The position numbers and the translations under genes were made by a program. Below, in pieces: positions 19,580-33,082 of a stretch of 64,000 bases of DNA; within the stretch, counting starts at the first letter, position 1, and each line of letters starts with the position of its first letter. The stretch is from positions 62,001-126,000 of the forward strand of contig NZ_FZPC01000001.1 of the NCBI RefSeq assembly GCF_900187975.1, in the 5' to 3' direction. The notes under the pieces were generated by a model. The model worked only from the letters and a program-made list of their open reading frames with translations, ran no database searches and was not told where the DNA came from. Source of the stretch: Pseudomonas delhiensis (lineage in GTDB: Bacteria; Pseudomonadota; Gammaproteobacteria; Pseudomonadales; Pseudomonadaceae).

Positions 19580-20296
19580 TCAGCTGAACCACTCCATCGC
19601 CGTCCGCCAGACACACACCCCGATGAAATACGCCGAGGCCGCGAACCACAGCCACAGCAGCCAGGTCTGGTCCACCGGCTGCTGGAGGATCAGCAGGGCG
19701 CTGCTGAACATCCAGACGAAGGTCACCGCGATGTTCAGCGGCATGAACTGGCGCACCCGGAAGGGGTGCAGGAACTTCATCCGCGTCAGCGTCAGGGCGG
19801 CCAGCACCAGCACCGTGACCAGGCTCACCCAGGGGCCGGGGCCGAGGACGAAGAAGTACACCGCCACCACGTTCCAGGCCGCGGGGAAGCCGACGAAGTA
19901 GTTGTCCTTGCTCTTCATGTTCACGTTGCAGAAGCAGAACAGCGAGGACACCAGGATGACGCCGACGATGGCCAGCTCGCTGTGCACCGGCAGCGGCACG
20001 TAGCGGTAGATGAAGATCGCCGGGATGAACACGTAGGTGAGGTAGTCGATCACCAGGTCCAGGGTGGAGCCGTCGAAGTGCGGCAGCACCGCCTTGACGT
20101 CGAACTTGCGCGCCAGGGTGCCGTCCAGGCCGTCCACCAGCAGGGCCACGCCCAGCCACAGCAGGCAGGCCTGCGGGCGGTTGTCGACCAGCGCGAGCAG
20201 CGCCAGCAGGGCCAGGATGACGCCGCTGGCCGTCACCGCATGGGCGCTCCAGGCCTTGGCTTTGCTCAGGTTCAACGGGGTGAGGGTCAGGTTCAC
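19580..20296 (-). CDS. pcs: Phosphatidylcholine synthase
   Basis: A 238-residue integral membrane enzyme (EC 2.7.8.24) that joins CDP-diacylglycerol and choline to make phosphatidylcholine. The CDP-alcohol phosphotransferase motif is D58-G-T-L-A-R63...G76...D80...D84, within LVDGLDGTLARKF and LDLVIDYLTYVFIPA; the longer spacing between R and G is usual in Pcs. Seven to eight hydrophobic segments are visible. The start is GTG at 20296. It lies downstream of the amino-acid transporter operon on the same strand, separated by a hairpin and 260 bases. Confidence 0.92.
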   Translation of the reverse strand: MNLTLTPLNLSKAKAWSAHAVTASGVILALLALLALVDNRPQACLLWLGVALLVDGLDGTLARKFDVKAVLPHFDGSTLDLVIDYLTYVFIPAIFIYRYVPLPVHSELAIVGVILVSSLFCFCNVNMKSKDNYFVGFPAAWNVVAVYFFVLGPGPWVSLVTVLVLAALTLTRMKFLHPFRVRQFMPLNIAVTFVWMFSSALLILQQPVDQTWLLWLWFAASAYFIGVCVWRTAMEWFS

Positions 20297-20525
20297 GGCG
20301 CTTCTCTTCTGTCAGGCGGCAGTGCGAGCTACTTCAACGTATAGCCCATCCATGGGTTTCCACAGGGTGCTCCTGGGTATCGGAACACCGATCCGATGGC
20401 CGAGTTCAGCCGGCCGGCCTTGGTGGGCGCGGAAAAGGCCAGGATACGCCGAAGCGCACCCGCAGCGCCAAGGGCGCTGACGAGCGTAGGAGGGCTTTGC
20501 GACGGCTTTAGGACGCCAGGAATGC

Positions 20526-20549
20526 GGCGCGGCCCGCGGGGGCCGCGCC
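20526..20549 (-). terminator. Strong hairpin after aapP
   Basis: GGCGCGGCCC, loop GCGG, GGGCCGCGCC: a perfect 10-bp G+C stem starting 9 bases beyond the aapP stop. There is no U-tract, so it is a likely but not classical end of the aap transcript or a 3'-end protector. The remaining gap to pcs (20297-20525) should hold the pcs promoter; no clear boxes were picked out. Confidence 0.6.
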
Positions 20550-20557
20550 GCGCAGGC

Positions 20558-21331
<774 letters not shown>

Positions 21332-21343
21332 GATGACGAACTC

Positions 21344-22441
21344 CTAACGCTTGTGGCCGGTGTCCAGCTTGCGCTCCAGGTGCATGGAGTAGCGGGACAT
21401 GCCGAAACAGAAGATCCAGTAGACCAGCGCGGCGAACACGTAGCCCTCGGTGGACATGCCCAGCCAGGCCGGGTCCGCGGTGGCGCGCTTGATGCTGTTG
21501 AGGAAGTCGAACAGGCCGATGATGATCACCAGGCTGGTGTCCTTGAACAGCGCGATGAAGGTGTTGACGATGCCGGGGATCACCAGCTTCAGGGCCTGGG
21601 GCAGGATCACCAGGCCCATCATCCGCCAGTAGCCCAGGCCCATGGCCGCAGCCGCCTCGTACTGGCCCTTGGGGATGGCCTGCATGCCGCCGCGGACCAC
21701 CTCGGCGATGTAGGCGGCCTCGAACAGCACCACCATCACCATGGCCCGCAGCAGCTTGTCGAGGTTCATGCCCTCGGGCAGGAACAGCGGCAGCATCACC
21801 GAGGACATGAACAGCACGGTGATCAGCGGCACGCCGCGCCAGAACTCGATGGTGGTGACGCACAGGACCTTGATCGCCGGCATCTTCGAACGCCGCCCCA
21901 GGGCCAGCAGGATGCCCAGCGGCAGGGCGCCAGCGATGCCCACCGCGGCGATCACCACGGTCAGCATCAGGCCGCCCCACTGGCTGGTGGGCACGTTGTC
22001 CAGGCCGAGGAAGCCGCCGTGCAGCAGCCAGTAGGACACCAGCGGCAGCGCCAGCAGGTAGGCCAGGCCGTACTTGAGCTTGTGCTGGAACTGGCGCAGG
22101 AACAGCGGCGCGGCGCCGACCACCACCAGCAGCACGTTGAGGTCCACCCGCCAGCGCAGCGCCTCGGGGTAGAAGCCGTACATGTACTGGCCGATGCGGG
22201 TGCTGATGAACACCCAGCAGGCGCCCTCGCGGCTGCAGTCGGCGCGGCTCTCGCCGACCCAGTCGGCCTTGAACACGGCCCATTCCAGCAGCGGCGGGAC
22301 GATCAGCCAGATGACGTAGAGCCCGGCCAGGGTCAGCAGGGTGTTGAGCCAGCTGGAGAACAGATTGGCGCGCAGCCAGCCGATGGCCCCGACGCTGAGC
22401 GCCGGCGGCGGCAGATCGGGCTTGAAGGTATGGTTTGCCAT
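21344..22441 (-). CDS. aapM: General L-amino acid ABC transporter, permease AapM
   Basis: A 365-residue inner-membrane permease of the polar amino-acid (HisMQ) family. It has the long N-terminal region with an extra hydrophobic segment that marks AapM/BztC. The EAA loop that contacts the ATPase is visible in EAAAAMGLGYWRMMGLVILPQALK (near 275-300). It pairs with AapQ. It begins 9 bases after the aapQ stop in the same operon. Confidence 0.92.
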   Translation of the reverse strand: MANHTFKPDLPPPALSVGAIGWLRANLFSSWLNTLLTLAGLYVIWLIVPPLLEWAVFKADWVGESRADCSREGACWVFISTRIGQYMYGFYPEALRWRVDLNVLLVVVGAAPLFLRQFQHKLKYGLAYLLALPLVSYWLLHGGFLGLDNVPTSQWGGLMLTVVIAAVGIAGALPLGILLALGRRSKMPAIKVLCVTTIEFWRGVPLITVLFMSSVMLPLFLPEGMNLDKLLRAMVMVVLFEAAYIAEVVRGGMQAIPKGQYEAAAAMGLGYWRMMGLVILPQALKLVIPGIVNTFIALFKDTSLVIIIGLFDFLNSIKRATADPAWLGMSTEGYVFAALVYWIFCFGMSRYSMHLERKLDTGHKR

Positions 22442-22450
22442 GGCTGCCCC

Positions 22451-23635
22451 CTAGCGTTCGATCAGCGCGATGCGCTTGTTGTACCAGTTCATCAGCAGCG
22501 AGATGCTGAGGCTGATGGCCAGGTACACGCTCATGGTGATGGCCATGGTCTCGATGGCCTGGCCGGTCTGGTTGAGCACGGTGCCGGCGAACAGCGAGAC
22601 CATGTCCGGGTAGCCGATGCCCGCGGCCAGCGAGGAGTTCTTCGCCAGGTTCAGGTACTGGCTGGTCAGCGGCGGCACTATCACCCGCAGCGCCTGCGGG
22701 ATGATGATCAGCCGCAGCGTCTGCCCCGGGCGCAGGCCCAGGGAGCCGGCGGCCTCGGTCTGGCCGTGGCTGACCGCCTGGATGCCGGCGCGCACCGTCT
22801 CGCCGATGAAGGCGGCGGTGTAGATCGACAGCGCCAGGACGATGGACACCAGCTCCGGGATCACCACCCAGCCGCCGCGGAAGTTGAAGCCCTGCAGCAC
22901 CGGCACGTCCCAGTGCACCGGCACGCCGGCCACCAGGATGGTCAGCGCCGGCAGCACGACCAGCGTGGCCAGGCCCGTGAGGAACACCGGGAAGGTCTTG
23001 CCGGTGGCGTGCCGGCGCACCTTGGCCCAGCGCCAGAGCACCGCCCAGGCGACGATGGCCAGGAGGATGGCGATGAGGAACGCCGGCATCGCCTCGGTGG
23101 CCACCGGCGCCGGCATCTGCATGCCGCGGTTGTTGAAGAACAGCAGGCCGCCGACGCTGAGGCTCTGCCGCGGCCCGGGCAGTTGCGCGAGCACGGCGAA
23201 GTACCAGAAGAAGATCTGCAGCAGCGGCGGGATGTTGCGGAAGGTCTCGATGTACACCGTGGCGATCTTGCGGATCAGCCAGTTCGGCGACAGCCTGGCC
23301 ACGCCGAGGATGAAGCCGATGATGGTCGCCAGGACGATGCCGATCACGGTCACCAGCAGGGTGTTGAGCAGGCCGACGAAGAACACCCGCCCGTAGGTGT
23401 CGGACTCGGTGTAGTCGATCAGGTGCTGGGAGATGCCGAAGCCGGCGCTGTTGTTCAGGAAGCCGAAGCCGGACTGGATGCCGCGGTGGGCGAGGTTGGT
23501 CTGGGTGTTGTCGAAGAGGAACCAGCCGAACGCCACCACGGCGACGACGGCGATGATCTGGAAGGCCCAGGCACGCACGGCCGGGTCGCTGAGCGACAGG
23601 CCGCGGGGACGCTGGGCTTTGACGGAGTTCTGCAT
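22451..23635 (-). CDS. aapQ: General L-amino acid ABC transporter, permease AapQ
   Basis: A 394-residue inner-membrane permease. The start is set at 23635 (MQNSVKAQRP) because AGAGGG lies just upstream and this matches AapQ proteins; an in-frame upstream extension lacks a site. The EAA loop is EAAGSLGLRPGQTLRLIIIPQALR (near 300). A periplasmic region around 65-105 and an extra membrane segment pair are typical of AapQ/BztB. It is the second gene of aapJQMP, separated from aapJ by a perfect hairpin. Confidence 0.92.
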   Translation of the reverse strand: MQNSVKAQRPRGLSLSDPAVRAWAFQIIAVVAVVAFGWFLFDNTQTNLAHRGIQSGFGFLNNSAGFGISQHLIDYTESDTYGRVFFVGLLNTLLVTVIGIVLATIIGFILGVARLSPNWLIRKIATVYIETFRNIPPLLQIFFWYFAVLAQLPGPRQSLSVGGLLFFNNRGMQMPAPVATEAMPAFLIAILLAIVAWAVLWRWAKVRRHATGKTFPVFLTGLATLVVLPALTILVAGVPVHWDVPVLQGFNFRGGWVVIPELVSIVLALSIYTAAFIGETVRAGIQAVSHGQTEAAGSLGLRPGQTLRLIIIPQALRVIVPPLTSQYLNLAKNSSLAAGIGYPDMVSLFAGTVLNQTGQAIETMAITMSVYLAISLSISLLMNWYNKRIALIER

Positions 23636-23717
23636 GTAAGCCCTCTCGCAGGCCGCCCACGCGGGCACGGGGCTACGCCCGTGACCGCGCGGGGGACCTC
23701 ACGTCGTTCGAAACAGC

Positions 23718-23744
23718 GCCCGCGCCCAGGATCCGGGCGCGGGC
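23718..23744 (-). terminator. Intercistronic hairpin between aapJ and aapQ
   Basis: GCCCGCGCCC (23718-23727) pairs perfectly with GGGCGCGGGC (23735-23744) around a 7-base loop. Such hairpins behind binding-protein genes usually stabilise the upstream message and reduce read-through, giving more AapJ than membrane subunits. That function is inferred. Confidence 0.65.
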
Positions 23745-23753
23745 CGTGGGAGG

Positions 23754-24782
23754 TCAGCGCACCGGCGGTGCGTACTGCAGACCACCCTTGTTCCACAGGG
23801 CATTGAGGCCGCGCTTGATCTTCAGCTCGCTGCCTTCGCCGACGTTGCGCTCGAAGATCTCGGCGTAGTTGCCGACCTGCTTGACGATCTGCACCGCCCA
23901 GTCCTTCGGCAGCTTCAGGTCCTTGCCGTAGTCGCCCTCGGTGCCCAGCAGGCGGTTGATGTCGGGGTTCTTCGAGGACTTGGCCATCTGCTCGACGTTC
24001 TTCGAGTCGATCCCCAGCTCCTCGGCGTTGAGCATGGCGAACAGCGTCCAGCGGACGATGTCGAACCATTCCTCGTCACCCTGGCGCACAGCCGGGCCGA
24101 GGGGCTCCTTGGAGATCACTTCCGGCAGCACCACGTAGTCGTCCGGCTTGCCCAGCTTGATGCGCTGCGCGTAGAGCTGCGACTGGTCGGAGGTGAGCAC
24201 GTCGCAACGCCCGGACTCCAGCGACTTGGCGCTCTCGTCGGAGGTGTCGTAGGTGATGGGGGTGTACTTGAGGTTGTTCGAACGGAAGTAGTCGGACAGG
24301 TTCAGCTCGGTGGTGGTGCCGGCCTGGATGCACACGGTGGCGCCGTCCAGCTCCTTGGCGCTGCTCACGCCGAGTTTCTTGTTCACCAGGAAGCCCTGGC
24401 CGTCGTAGTAGGTCACGCCGGCGAAGTTCAGGCCCATGGCGCTGTCGCGGGAACTGGTCCAGGTGGTGTTGCGCGAGAGCACGTCGATCTCGCCGGACTG
24501 CAGCGCGGTGAAGCGCTCCTTGGCGGTCAGCGGGGTGAACTTGACCTTGCTGGCGTCACCGAAGACCGCCGCGGCTATGCCATGGCAGACGTCCACGTCG
24601 ATGCCCTTGTAGGCGCCCTTGGAGTCGGCATAGGAGAAGCCCGGCAGGCCGTCGCTGATGCCGCACTGCACGAAGCCTTTCTTCTTCACCGCGTCCAGGG
24701 TGGCGCCGGCCTGGGCCATGCCGCTGAGCCCGAGAACGCTCAGGGCGGTCAGCACCGCCAGTGTGGATTTCACCATCTTCAT
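23754..24782 (-). CDS. aapJ: General L-amino acid ABC transporter, periplasmic binding protein
   Basis: A 342-residue periplasmic protein. Residues 1-25 are a signal peptide ending MAQA. The mature domain is an AapJ/BztA-type binding protein (VQCGISDGLPGFSYADSKG near 38; DVDVCHGIAAAVFG; LTSDQSQLYAQRIKLG near 198). It captures a broad range of L-amino acids such as Glu, Gln, Asp and Asn in relatives. A strong GGAGGTGATCG site precedes the ATG at 24782. It is first in the operon. Confidence 0.93.
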   Translation of the reverse strand: MKMVKSTLAVLTALSVLGLSGMAQAGATLDAVKKKGFVQCGISDGLPGFSYADSKGAYKGIDVDVCHGIAAAVFGDASKVKFTPLTAKERFTALQSGEIDVLSRNTTWTSSRDSAMGLNFAGVTYYDGQGFLVNKKLGVSSAKELDGATVCIQAGTTTELNLSDYFRSNNLKYTPITYDTSDESAKSLESGRCDVLTSDQSQLYAQRIKLGKPDDYVVLPEVISKEPLGPAVRQGDEEWFDIVRWTLFAMLNAEELGIDSKNVEQMAKSSKNPDINRLLGTEGDYGKDLKLPKDWAVQIVKQVGNYAEIFERNVGEGSELKIKRGLNALWNKGGLQYAPPVR

Positions 24783-25905
<1,123 letters not shown>

Positions 25906-26151
25906 CGCCCGCCGGCCGATGCCGGCGCGGCACCTTCCGCCAGGGCCCGGGCACGCGTCCGGGGCCTCTGTGTGATGCGCTCCGGGCGCTTGGAAGGGAC
26001 CTCGTCCGGGTGGGCCGACCGCTGGTCGGTCCAGCCGGCCAGCGAATTGCCAGTACGCAAAAGTCATTAATACTGAAGTTCCCGAAGGACGAACCAGACT
26101 ACGGAGAGTCGTCGTGCCCCTCAGCGGAACCTGTCGAAAGCCCCCTCAGCC

Positions 26152-27090
26152 ATGAAGCCGACCCAGTGGCAGCAGGATATCCAGCAGTTGCGCCACCTGC
26201 GGCTGTTCCAGAACGTCGCCGGAACCGCCTTGCAGCGGCTGCTCAACGAATTCCGCGCGCTGGAGCTGGAGGCCGGCGAGGTGCTGCTTTCGCCCTTCAA
26301 CCGCAACCACTTCCTCTACCTGGTGCTCGAAGGCCAGCTCAAGGTCTACCTCGGCTCGCTGGACAATTCCCCGGTATCCACCCTGGGCAGCGGCGACTGC
26401 GCCGGGGAAATCAGCTTCATCGACCATGACCACCCGTCGGCCTACGTGGTGGCCACCGAGGCCACCCGCGTGCTGCGCCTGCACCGCGAGGCGCTGCTGA
26501 GCCTGTTCGAGCACTCCCCGCAGCTGATGCAGAACCTGCTGGAGATGCTCTGCGCGCGGGTGCGCCAGGGCAACCGGATCATCCTCAACACCGAGCAGAA
26601 CGCCAACATCGACACCCTCACCGGGCTGTTCAACCGGCGCTGGCTGGAGCACGTCTACGACCGCGAGAGCACCCGCTGCGCATTCAACGAGCAGCCGCTG
26701 GCGATGCTCATGCTGGATGTCGACCACTTCAAGGACTACAACGACCGCCACGGCCACCTGGCTGGCGACTACGCCCTGTGCCTGGTGGCCCACACCCTGC
26801 GCAGCCAGCTGCGGCCCAAGGACAGCATGGCGCGCTTCGGCGGCGAGGAATTCGTCATCCTGCTGCCGGAGGTGAGCCTGGACGAGGCCCGCGCCATCGG
26901 CGAGCGCCTGCGCATGAGCCTGGAGCAGATCGACTCCTTCTATTCCCCGCTGGGCGCCCTGCCCGGCGTCACCGTGTCCCTCGGCGTGGCCGAGATGCAC
27001 CTGCAGGAGAGCCTGCAGGGCCTGCTGCGGCGCGCCGACGAGGCCCTGTACCGGGCCAAGCAGCACGGCCGCAACCGCCTCTGTGGCTGA
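26152..27090 (+). CDS. Diguanylate cyclase with N-terminal cNMP-binding domain
   Basis: A 312-residue cytosolic protein. Residues 15-130 form a cyclic-nucleotide-binding (Crp-like) domain ([25 protein letters not shown]). Residues 150-312 form a GGDEF domain with an intact active site GGEEF (230-234) and a product-inhibition site RPKD (221-224), the correct five residues upstream. It should make c-di-GMP under control of a nucleotide or other ligand bound at the N-terminus. The N-domain lacks a clear Arg in the phosphate-binding cassette, so the ligand is uncertain. No partner genes are nearby; a GACC/GGTC inverted repeat near 26011-26033 lies in its upstream gap. Confidence 0.88.
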   Translation: MKPTQWQQDIQQLRHLRLFQNVAGTALQRLLNEFRALELEAGEVLLSPFNRNHFLYLVLEGQLKVYLGSLDNSPVSTLGSGDCAGEISFIDHDHPSAYVVATEATRVLRLHREALLSLFEHSPQLMQNLLEMLCARVRQGNRIILNTEQNANIDTLTGLFNRRWLEHVYDRESTRCAFNEQPLAMLMLDVDHFKDYNDRHGHLAGDYALCLVAHTLRSQLRPKDSMARFGGEEFVILLPEVSLDEARAIGERLRMSLEQIDSFYSPLGALPGVTVSLGVAEMHLQESLQGLLRRADEALYRAKQHGRNRLCG

Positions 27091-27194
27091 TCCACGGCAA
27101 GCTTTGGCCGGCACCGGCGGCGCACGGATTTCGCCTGGCTGGCAACTTGCTTTACACTGGCGGCCGTTCAATCCTTAACCACTACGAGATCACC

Positions 27195-28748
27195 GTGCTC
27201 AAGGCACTCAAGAAAATCTTCGGCAAGGGCGAGGGCCAAGCGCCCGCCGCAACGCCCACCCCCGCCCCCTCCTCCCCCGCAGCCGCCAGCCAGGACGGCG
27301 AACAGCGCCCGCGCAAGCCGCGCGCACCTCGCCCCGAAGGCGAGCGCAACGACAAGCCGCCGCGCCCGCCCAAGGCCGACAAGCCGCGCGGCGAACGCCA
27401 GGACAAAAACGAACGCCAGGACCGCGGCGACCGCCCGGACAAGGCCGAGCGCGCCGACAAGCCGCCGCGCGAGAAGGCCGAGAAGACCGAGCGCCCGCGC
27501 CGCGAGCGCAAGCCCAAGGCGCCCGTGGTGGACAACTGGAAGCTGGAAGACTTCGTGGTCGAGCCGGCCGAAGGCAAGACGCGCTTCCACGACTTCAACC
27601 TCGACCCGCGGCTGATGCACGCCATCCACGACCTCGGCTTCCCCTACTGCACGCCGATCCAGGCGCAGGTGCTGGGCTTCACCCTCAGGGGCCAGGACGC
27701 CATCGGCCGCGCCCAGACCGGCACCGGCAAGACCGCCGCGTTCCTCATCTCGATCATCACCCAGCTGCTGCAGACGCCGCCGCCCAAGGAACGCTACATG
27801 GGCGAGCCGCGCGCGCTGATCATCGCGCCGACCCGCGAGCTGGTGGTGCAGATCGCCAAGGACGCCGTGGGCCTGGCCAAGTACACCGGCCTGAACGTCA
27901 TGAGCTTCGTCGGCGGCATGGACTTCGACAAGCAGCTCAAGACCCTCGAGTCGCGCTACTGCGACATCCTCGTGGCCACCCCCGGCCGCCTGCTGGACTT
28001 CAACCAGCGCGGCGAGGTGCACCTGGACATGGTCGAGGTGATGGTGCTGGACGAGGCCGACCGCATGCTCGACATGGGCTTCATCCCCCAAGTCCGCCAG
28101 ATCATCCGCCAGACCCCGTACAAGGGCGAGCGCCAGACCCTGCTGTTCTCCGCCACCTTCACCGACGACGTGATGAACCTGGCCAAGCAGTGGACCGTGG
28201 ACCCGGCCATCGTCGAGATCGAGCCGGAGAACGTCGCCAGCGACACCGTCGAGCAGCACGTCTACGCCGTGGCCGGCAGCGACAAGTACAAGCTGCTGTA
28301 CAACCTCATCGCGCAGAACGACTGGACCCGGGTGATGGTCTTCGCCAACCGCAAGGACGAGGTCCGGCGCATCGAGGAACGCCTGACCAAGGACGGCATC
28401 AGCGCCGCGCAGATGTCCGGCGACGTGCCGCAGCACAAGCGCATCAAGGTCCTGGAAGGCTTCCGCGAAGGCAAGATCCGCGTACTGGTGGCCACCGACG
28501 TGGCCGGCCGCGGCATCCACGTCGAAGCCATCAGCCACGTGATCAACTTCACCCTGCCGGAAGACCCGGACGACTACGTGCACCGCATCGGCCGCACCGG
28601 CCGCGCAGGCTCCACCGGCACCTCCATCAGCTTCGCCGGCGAGGACGACGCCTTCGCCCTGCCGCCGATCGAGGAACTGCTGGGCCGCAAGATCACCTGC
28701 GAGATGCCGCCCACCGAGCTGCTCAAGCCGGTACCGCGCAAGCACTGA
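27195..28748 (+). CDS. rhlB: DEAD-box ATP-dependent RNA helicase RhlB
   Basis: A 517-residue protein. The start is taken as GTG at 27195 ([14 protein letters not shown]), matching RhlB N-termini; the upstream part of the frame is not conserved-looking. Residues 15-105 are a low-complexity Pro/Lys/Arg/Glu/Asp tail. The helicase core carries [32 protein letters not shown] and [10 protein letters not shown]. RhlB unwinds structured mRNA for degradation, often with RNase E. It is followed 16 bases later by a strong terminator. Confidence 0.92.
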   Translation: MLKALKKIFGKGEGQAPAATPTPAPSSPAAASQDGEQRPRKPRAPRPEGERNDKPPRPPKADKPRGERQDKNERQDRGDRPDKAERADKPPREKAEKTERPRRERKPKAPVVDNWKLEDFVVEPAEGKTRFHDFNLDPRLMHAIHDLGFPYCTPIQAQVLGFTLRGQDAIGRAQTGTGKTAAFLISIITQLLQTPPPKERYMGEPRALIIAPTRELVVQIAKDAVGLAKYTGLNVMSFVGGMDFDKQLKTLESRYCDILVATPGRLLDFNQRGEVHLDMVEVMVLDEADRMLDMGFIPQVRQIIRQTPYKGERQTLLFSATFTDDVMNLAKQWTVDPAIVEIEPENVASDTVEQHVYAVAGSDKYKLLYNLIAQNDWTRVMVFANRKDEVRRIEERLTKDGISAAQMSGDVPQHKRIKVLEGFREGKIRVLVATDVAGRGIHVEAISHVINFTLPEDPDDYVHRIGRTGRAGSTGTSISFAGEDDAFALPPIEELLGRKITCEMPPTELLKPVPRKH

Positions 28749-28764
28749 GGCCGGCGCGATGACG

Positions 28765-28795
28765 AAAGGCGAAGCCGCGAGGCTTCGCCTTTTTC
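28765..28795 (+). terminator. Rho-independent terminator of rhlB
   Basis: AGGCGAAGCC, loop GCGA, GGCTTCGCCT, then TTTT: a perfect 10-bp stem and U-tract starting 16 bases after the rhlB stop. Confidence 0.93.
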
Positions 28796-28994
28796 GTTTC
28801 CGCCGGCGTTACGCCCGGTGACGCCGGGCGCCCGCGGTGACGCACCCGGGCGGTGCATGGCGCCCCTCGTTTCCTGCCGGGCCCGCCGGGACGACGCCCC
28901 CCCTTCGCCCCGCCAACAATGGCACCCGGCCATCGTCCTGCCTGGGCCGCGGGTGCCCGGCTGAGCAGATAAACGAACGACCTGATCGATTTTG

Positions 28995-29008
28995 TTTACG
29001 TTCGTAAA
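28995..29008. promoter_or_regulatory. A+T-rich palindrome upstream of the chemoreceptor gene
   Basis: TTTACG-TT-CGTAAA is a 14-base palindrome inside a locally A+T-rich stretch (about 28970-29045), 63 bases before the chemoreceptor ATG. The position suits an operator overlapping the promoter; the binding protein is unknown. The rest of 28796-28970 is G+C-rich with nothing recognisable. Confidence 0.45.
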
Positions 29009-29070
29009 TAAATTTGCACGCTTCTTGCAGAATTTTTTACAACGCCCTCCAGACCTTCGGAATCCCGCCC

Positions 29071-31029
29071 ATGCCCTTGCGCGCCAAGCTTGCCCTGAGT
29101 TTCCTGCTGATCGGCCTCATCCCGGTGCTGGTCATGGCCATGGTGGTCTACCACCAGGCCAGCCGCGCCCTCGAAGAGCAGAGCCTGAACGCCCTGGAGG
29201 CGGTGGCCAGCATCAAGCAGCGGCAGCTGATGGACGCCTGGCAGGCCCGCCACGACCAGCTCAGCAGCCTGGCCGGCAACCTCGGCGCCAACTACGCGGG
29301 GCTGGAGAGCGAGGCGCTGGTGACCACCGCCAACTACGACCGCCCGGTGTTCGAGAACTTCACCAGGACCTTCGGCTACCGCGAGCTGCGCCTGGTGGCC
29401 AGCGACGGCAGCGTGGTCTTCAGCCTCGGCCGCGGCGCCGACTACCAGCAGGACATGAACGCCCCGCAATGGCGCGACACGCCCTTCGGCCGCTTCGTCC
29501 GCGGCGCGCTGGCCAGCGGCAAGGCGAGCATCAGCGACCTGGAGCCGGCCCTGGACGACAAGCAGCCGGTGCAGTGGCTGGCCGCGCCGATCAAGGACCA
29601 CGACAAGCTGCAGCTGCTGCTGGTGCTGGAACTGCCGCTGAAGGCGATCAACGACGTGATGCAGAGCCGCCAGGGCCTGGGCGAGGCCGGCGAGACCTAC
29701 CTGGTGGGCGGCGACGGGCGCCTGCGCTCGGATTCGGTGCGCTTCGCCGAGCACCACGTGCGCCGTGCCGGCGACACCCCCGCCGCCCTCCCCGGCCAGG
29801 CCAGCGAGAAGGCCCTGGCCGGCGAGCAGGGGCGCCTGACCGAGACCGGCCTGAGCGGCGAGACGGCGCTGAAGTCCTTCGTGCCGCTGAACCTCGACGG
29901 CCTGCACTGGGCGCTGGTGGCGGAAATGGACCAGGGCCAGGCCTTCGCCCCGGTGCGCAAGCTGATGTGGCAGATGCTGGTGCTGGGCCTGCTGACCCTC
30001 GCCGGCGTGGCCGCCGGCACCTGGCTGGTCAGCCGCAGCGTGATGCGCCCGCTGGGCGGCGAGCCGGCGAGCATGGCGGCCCTGGCCCAGCGCCTGGCCA
30101 GCGGCGAACTGCGCCTGGCCGGCGGCAGCGAGGCCGCCAGCGGCCTGATGCAGGCCCTGCACGAGATGGCCGCGGCCTGGCGCCAGGTGGTGGAGCGCCT
30201 GCGCCAGGCCAGCGAGGCGGTGGGCGACGCCAGCGGCGACATCCTCGACGCCGCCGGGCGCACCAGCAGCCACCTGGACCAGCAGCAGGAAGCCCTGGAG
30301 ATGGTGGTCAGCGCCGTCGACCAGATGGCCGCCACCGTCCAGGAAATCGCTGGCAGCGCCAGCCGCAGCGCCGACGGTAGCGCTGCCGCGCGCGAGGCCT
30401 TCGTGACCATGCAGGGCACCCTGCAGCGCATGATCGGCCGCCAGGACCAACTGCTCGCCGGCCTGCGCGACGCCGACCGGGTGGTGCAGGCCCTGGCCGG
30501 CGACAGCCAGCAGATCAACTCGGTGCTGGAGGTGATCCGCTCCATCGCCGAGCAGACCAACCTGCTGGCCCTCAACGCCGCCATCGAGGCCGCCCGCGCC
30601 GGCGACGCCGGCCGCGGCTTCGCCGTGGTGGCGGACGAAGTGCGCAGCCTGGCCCAGCGCACCCGCAGCGCCACCGACGAGATCGTCACCATAGTCGGCG
30701 CCCTCGGCGACTCCTCCAGCCAGGCCCAGGCCAGCATGGGCGGCGCCACCGAACAGGCCCATACCCTGGAGCACGACACCCAGGCGGTGCTGGACTCCCT
30801 CGGCGCCCTCGACCAGTCCCTGCAGGGCGTGCACGCCATGGCCTTCCAGATCGCCGCGGCGGCCGAGCAGCAGGCCGCCACCACCCAGGAAGTGAACCAG
30901 CACATGCACCGCCTGAGCGACATGACCGCGGAAAACCGCAAGACCGCCGCGCACACCCGCGACTGCGGCGAGCACCTGCGCAAGGTGGCTGGGAGCCAGG
31001 AGGCGTTGGTGGCGCAGTTTCAGCTCTGA
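29071..31029 (+). CDS. Methyl-accepting chemotaxis protein
   Basis: A 652-residue inner-membrane chemoreceptor. The start at 29071 ([16 protein letters not shown]) puts the first membrane segment at 8-26. A periplasmic sensing domain of about 270 residues follows; its size and pattern suggest a double Cache fold, though no ligand motif is clear. The second membrane segment is near 301-321. The cytosolic signalling hairpin tip [20 protein letters not shown] begins near residue 487, flanked by methylation helices. It signals through CheW/CheA. No che genes are adjacent, as is usual for orphan Pseudomonas receptors. Confidence 0.93.
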   Translation: MPLRAKLALSFLLIGLIPVLVMAMVVYHQASRALEEQSLNALEAVASIKQRQLMDAWQARHDQLSSLAGNLGANYAGLESEALVTTANYDRPVFENFTRTFGYRELRLVASDGSVVFSLGRGADYQQDMNAPQWRDTPFGRFVRGALASGKASISDLEPALDDKQPVQWLAAPIKDHDKLQLLLVLELPLKAINDVMQSRQGLGEAGETYLVGGDGRLRSDSVRFAEHHVRRAGDTPAALPGQASEKALAGEQGRLTETGLSGETALKSFVPLNLDGLHWALVAEMDQGQAFAPVRKLMWQMLVLGLLTLAGVAAGTWLVSRSVMRPLGGEPASMAALAQRLASGELRLAGGSEAASGLMQALHEMAAAWRQVVERLRQASEAVGDASGDILDAAGRTSSHLDQQQEALEMVVSAVDQMAATVQEIAGSASRSADGSAAAREAFVTMQGTLQRMIGRQDQLLAGLRDADRVVQALAGDSQQINSVLEVIRSIAEQTNLLALNAAIEAARAGDAGRGFAVVADEVRSLAQRTRSATDEIVTIVGALGDSSSQAQASMGGATEQAHTLEHDTQAVLDSLGALDQSLQGVHAMAFQIAAAAEQQAATTQEVNQHMHRLSDMTAENRKTAAHTRDCGEHLRKVAGSQEALVAQFQL

Positions 31030-31088
31030 AGGCTTTTGCTCGCGAACGGCACTCACCGGAAATGTCGGCGGGTTGGTTCAGCGCCTTT

Positions 31089-32612
<1,524 letters not shown>

Positions 32613-32630
32613 CCACACCAGCCGTGGCAT

Positions 32631-32910
32631 TCCCCTGCGCGCGATTCGCGGGCAGGGCCCGCTCCTACAGGTTGACGCCGAACTTCCCGCCCACGCCGAA
32701 CGGCCCCCTCTCCCTTCAGGGAGAGGGCTGGGGAGAGGGGACGGAGTCAACCTGACACACAGCCGCCACCGGCAAGCACCATTCGCGAGCAAGCTCGCTC
32801 CTGCAGGTTGACGCCAGACTCCCCGCCGACGCCGGGCGGCCCCCTCTCCCTCTGGGAGAGGGCCGGGGTGAGGGAGCGGAGCCAGCCTGGCACACACAGC
32901 CGCCGGCAAG
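32631..32910. repeat. Iterated compound repeat array of about 136 bp period
   Basis: Two consecutive units each contain CTCCT(A/G)CAGGTTGACGCC, a CCCTCTCCC palindrome (32704-32740 and 32840-32875), CGGAG(T/C)CA(A/G)CCTG and CACAGCCGCC...GGCAAGCACC. The AGGTTGACGCC landmarks are at 32669 and 32805. A third, partial unit lies upstream of dauA at 31200-31310. No gene is supported from 32589 to 33082; the sequence after 32911 is unique. Confidence 0.75.
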
Positions 32911-33036
32911 CACCGTACGCGGGCACGCGAAGACAGTCCCTTCCGCGTGGCCATGTCCGCGCACACCGGACGTTTCCCACCGTCCGGCGCGCCCATCCCG
33001 AATAGCCCGCCTGCGCGGTGGCCGGGAGAATGCGGG

Positions 33037-33055
33037 TCGGCCCATCCCGGGCCGA
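33037..33055 (+). promoter_or_regulatory. Leader hairpin before the double-glycine peptide gene
   Basis: TCGGCCC, loop ATCCC, GGGCCGA: a 7-bp stem, extendable with flanking G/C pairs, 27 bases before the ATG at 33083. It could affect translation of the small peptide gene. Confidence 0.45.
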
Positions 33056-33082
33056 TCCCTTTCCTGCTTGCGAGAAACAGCC

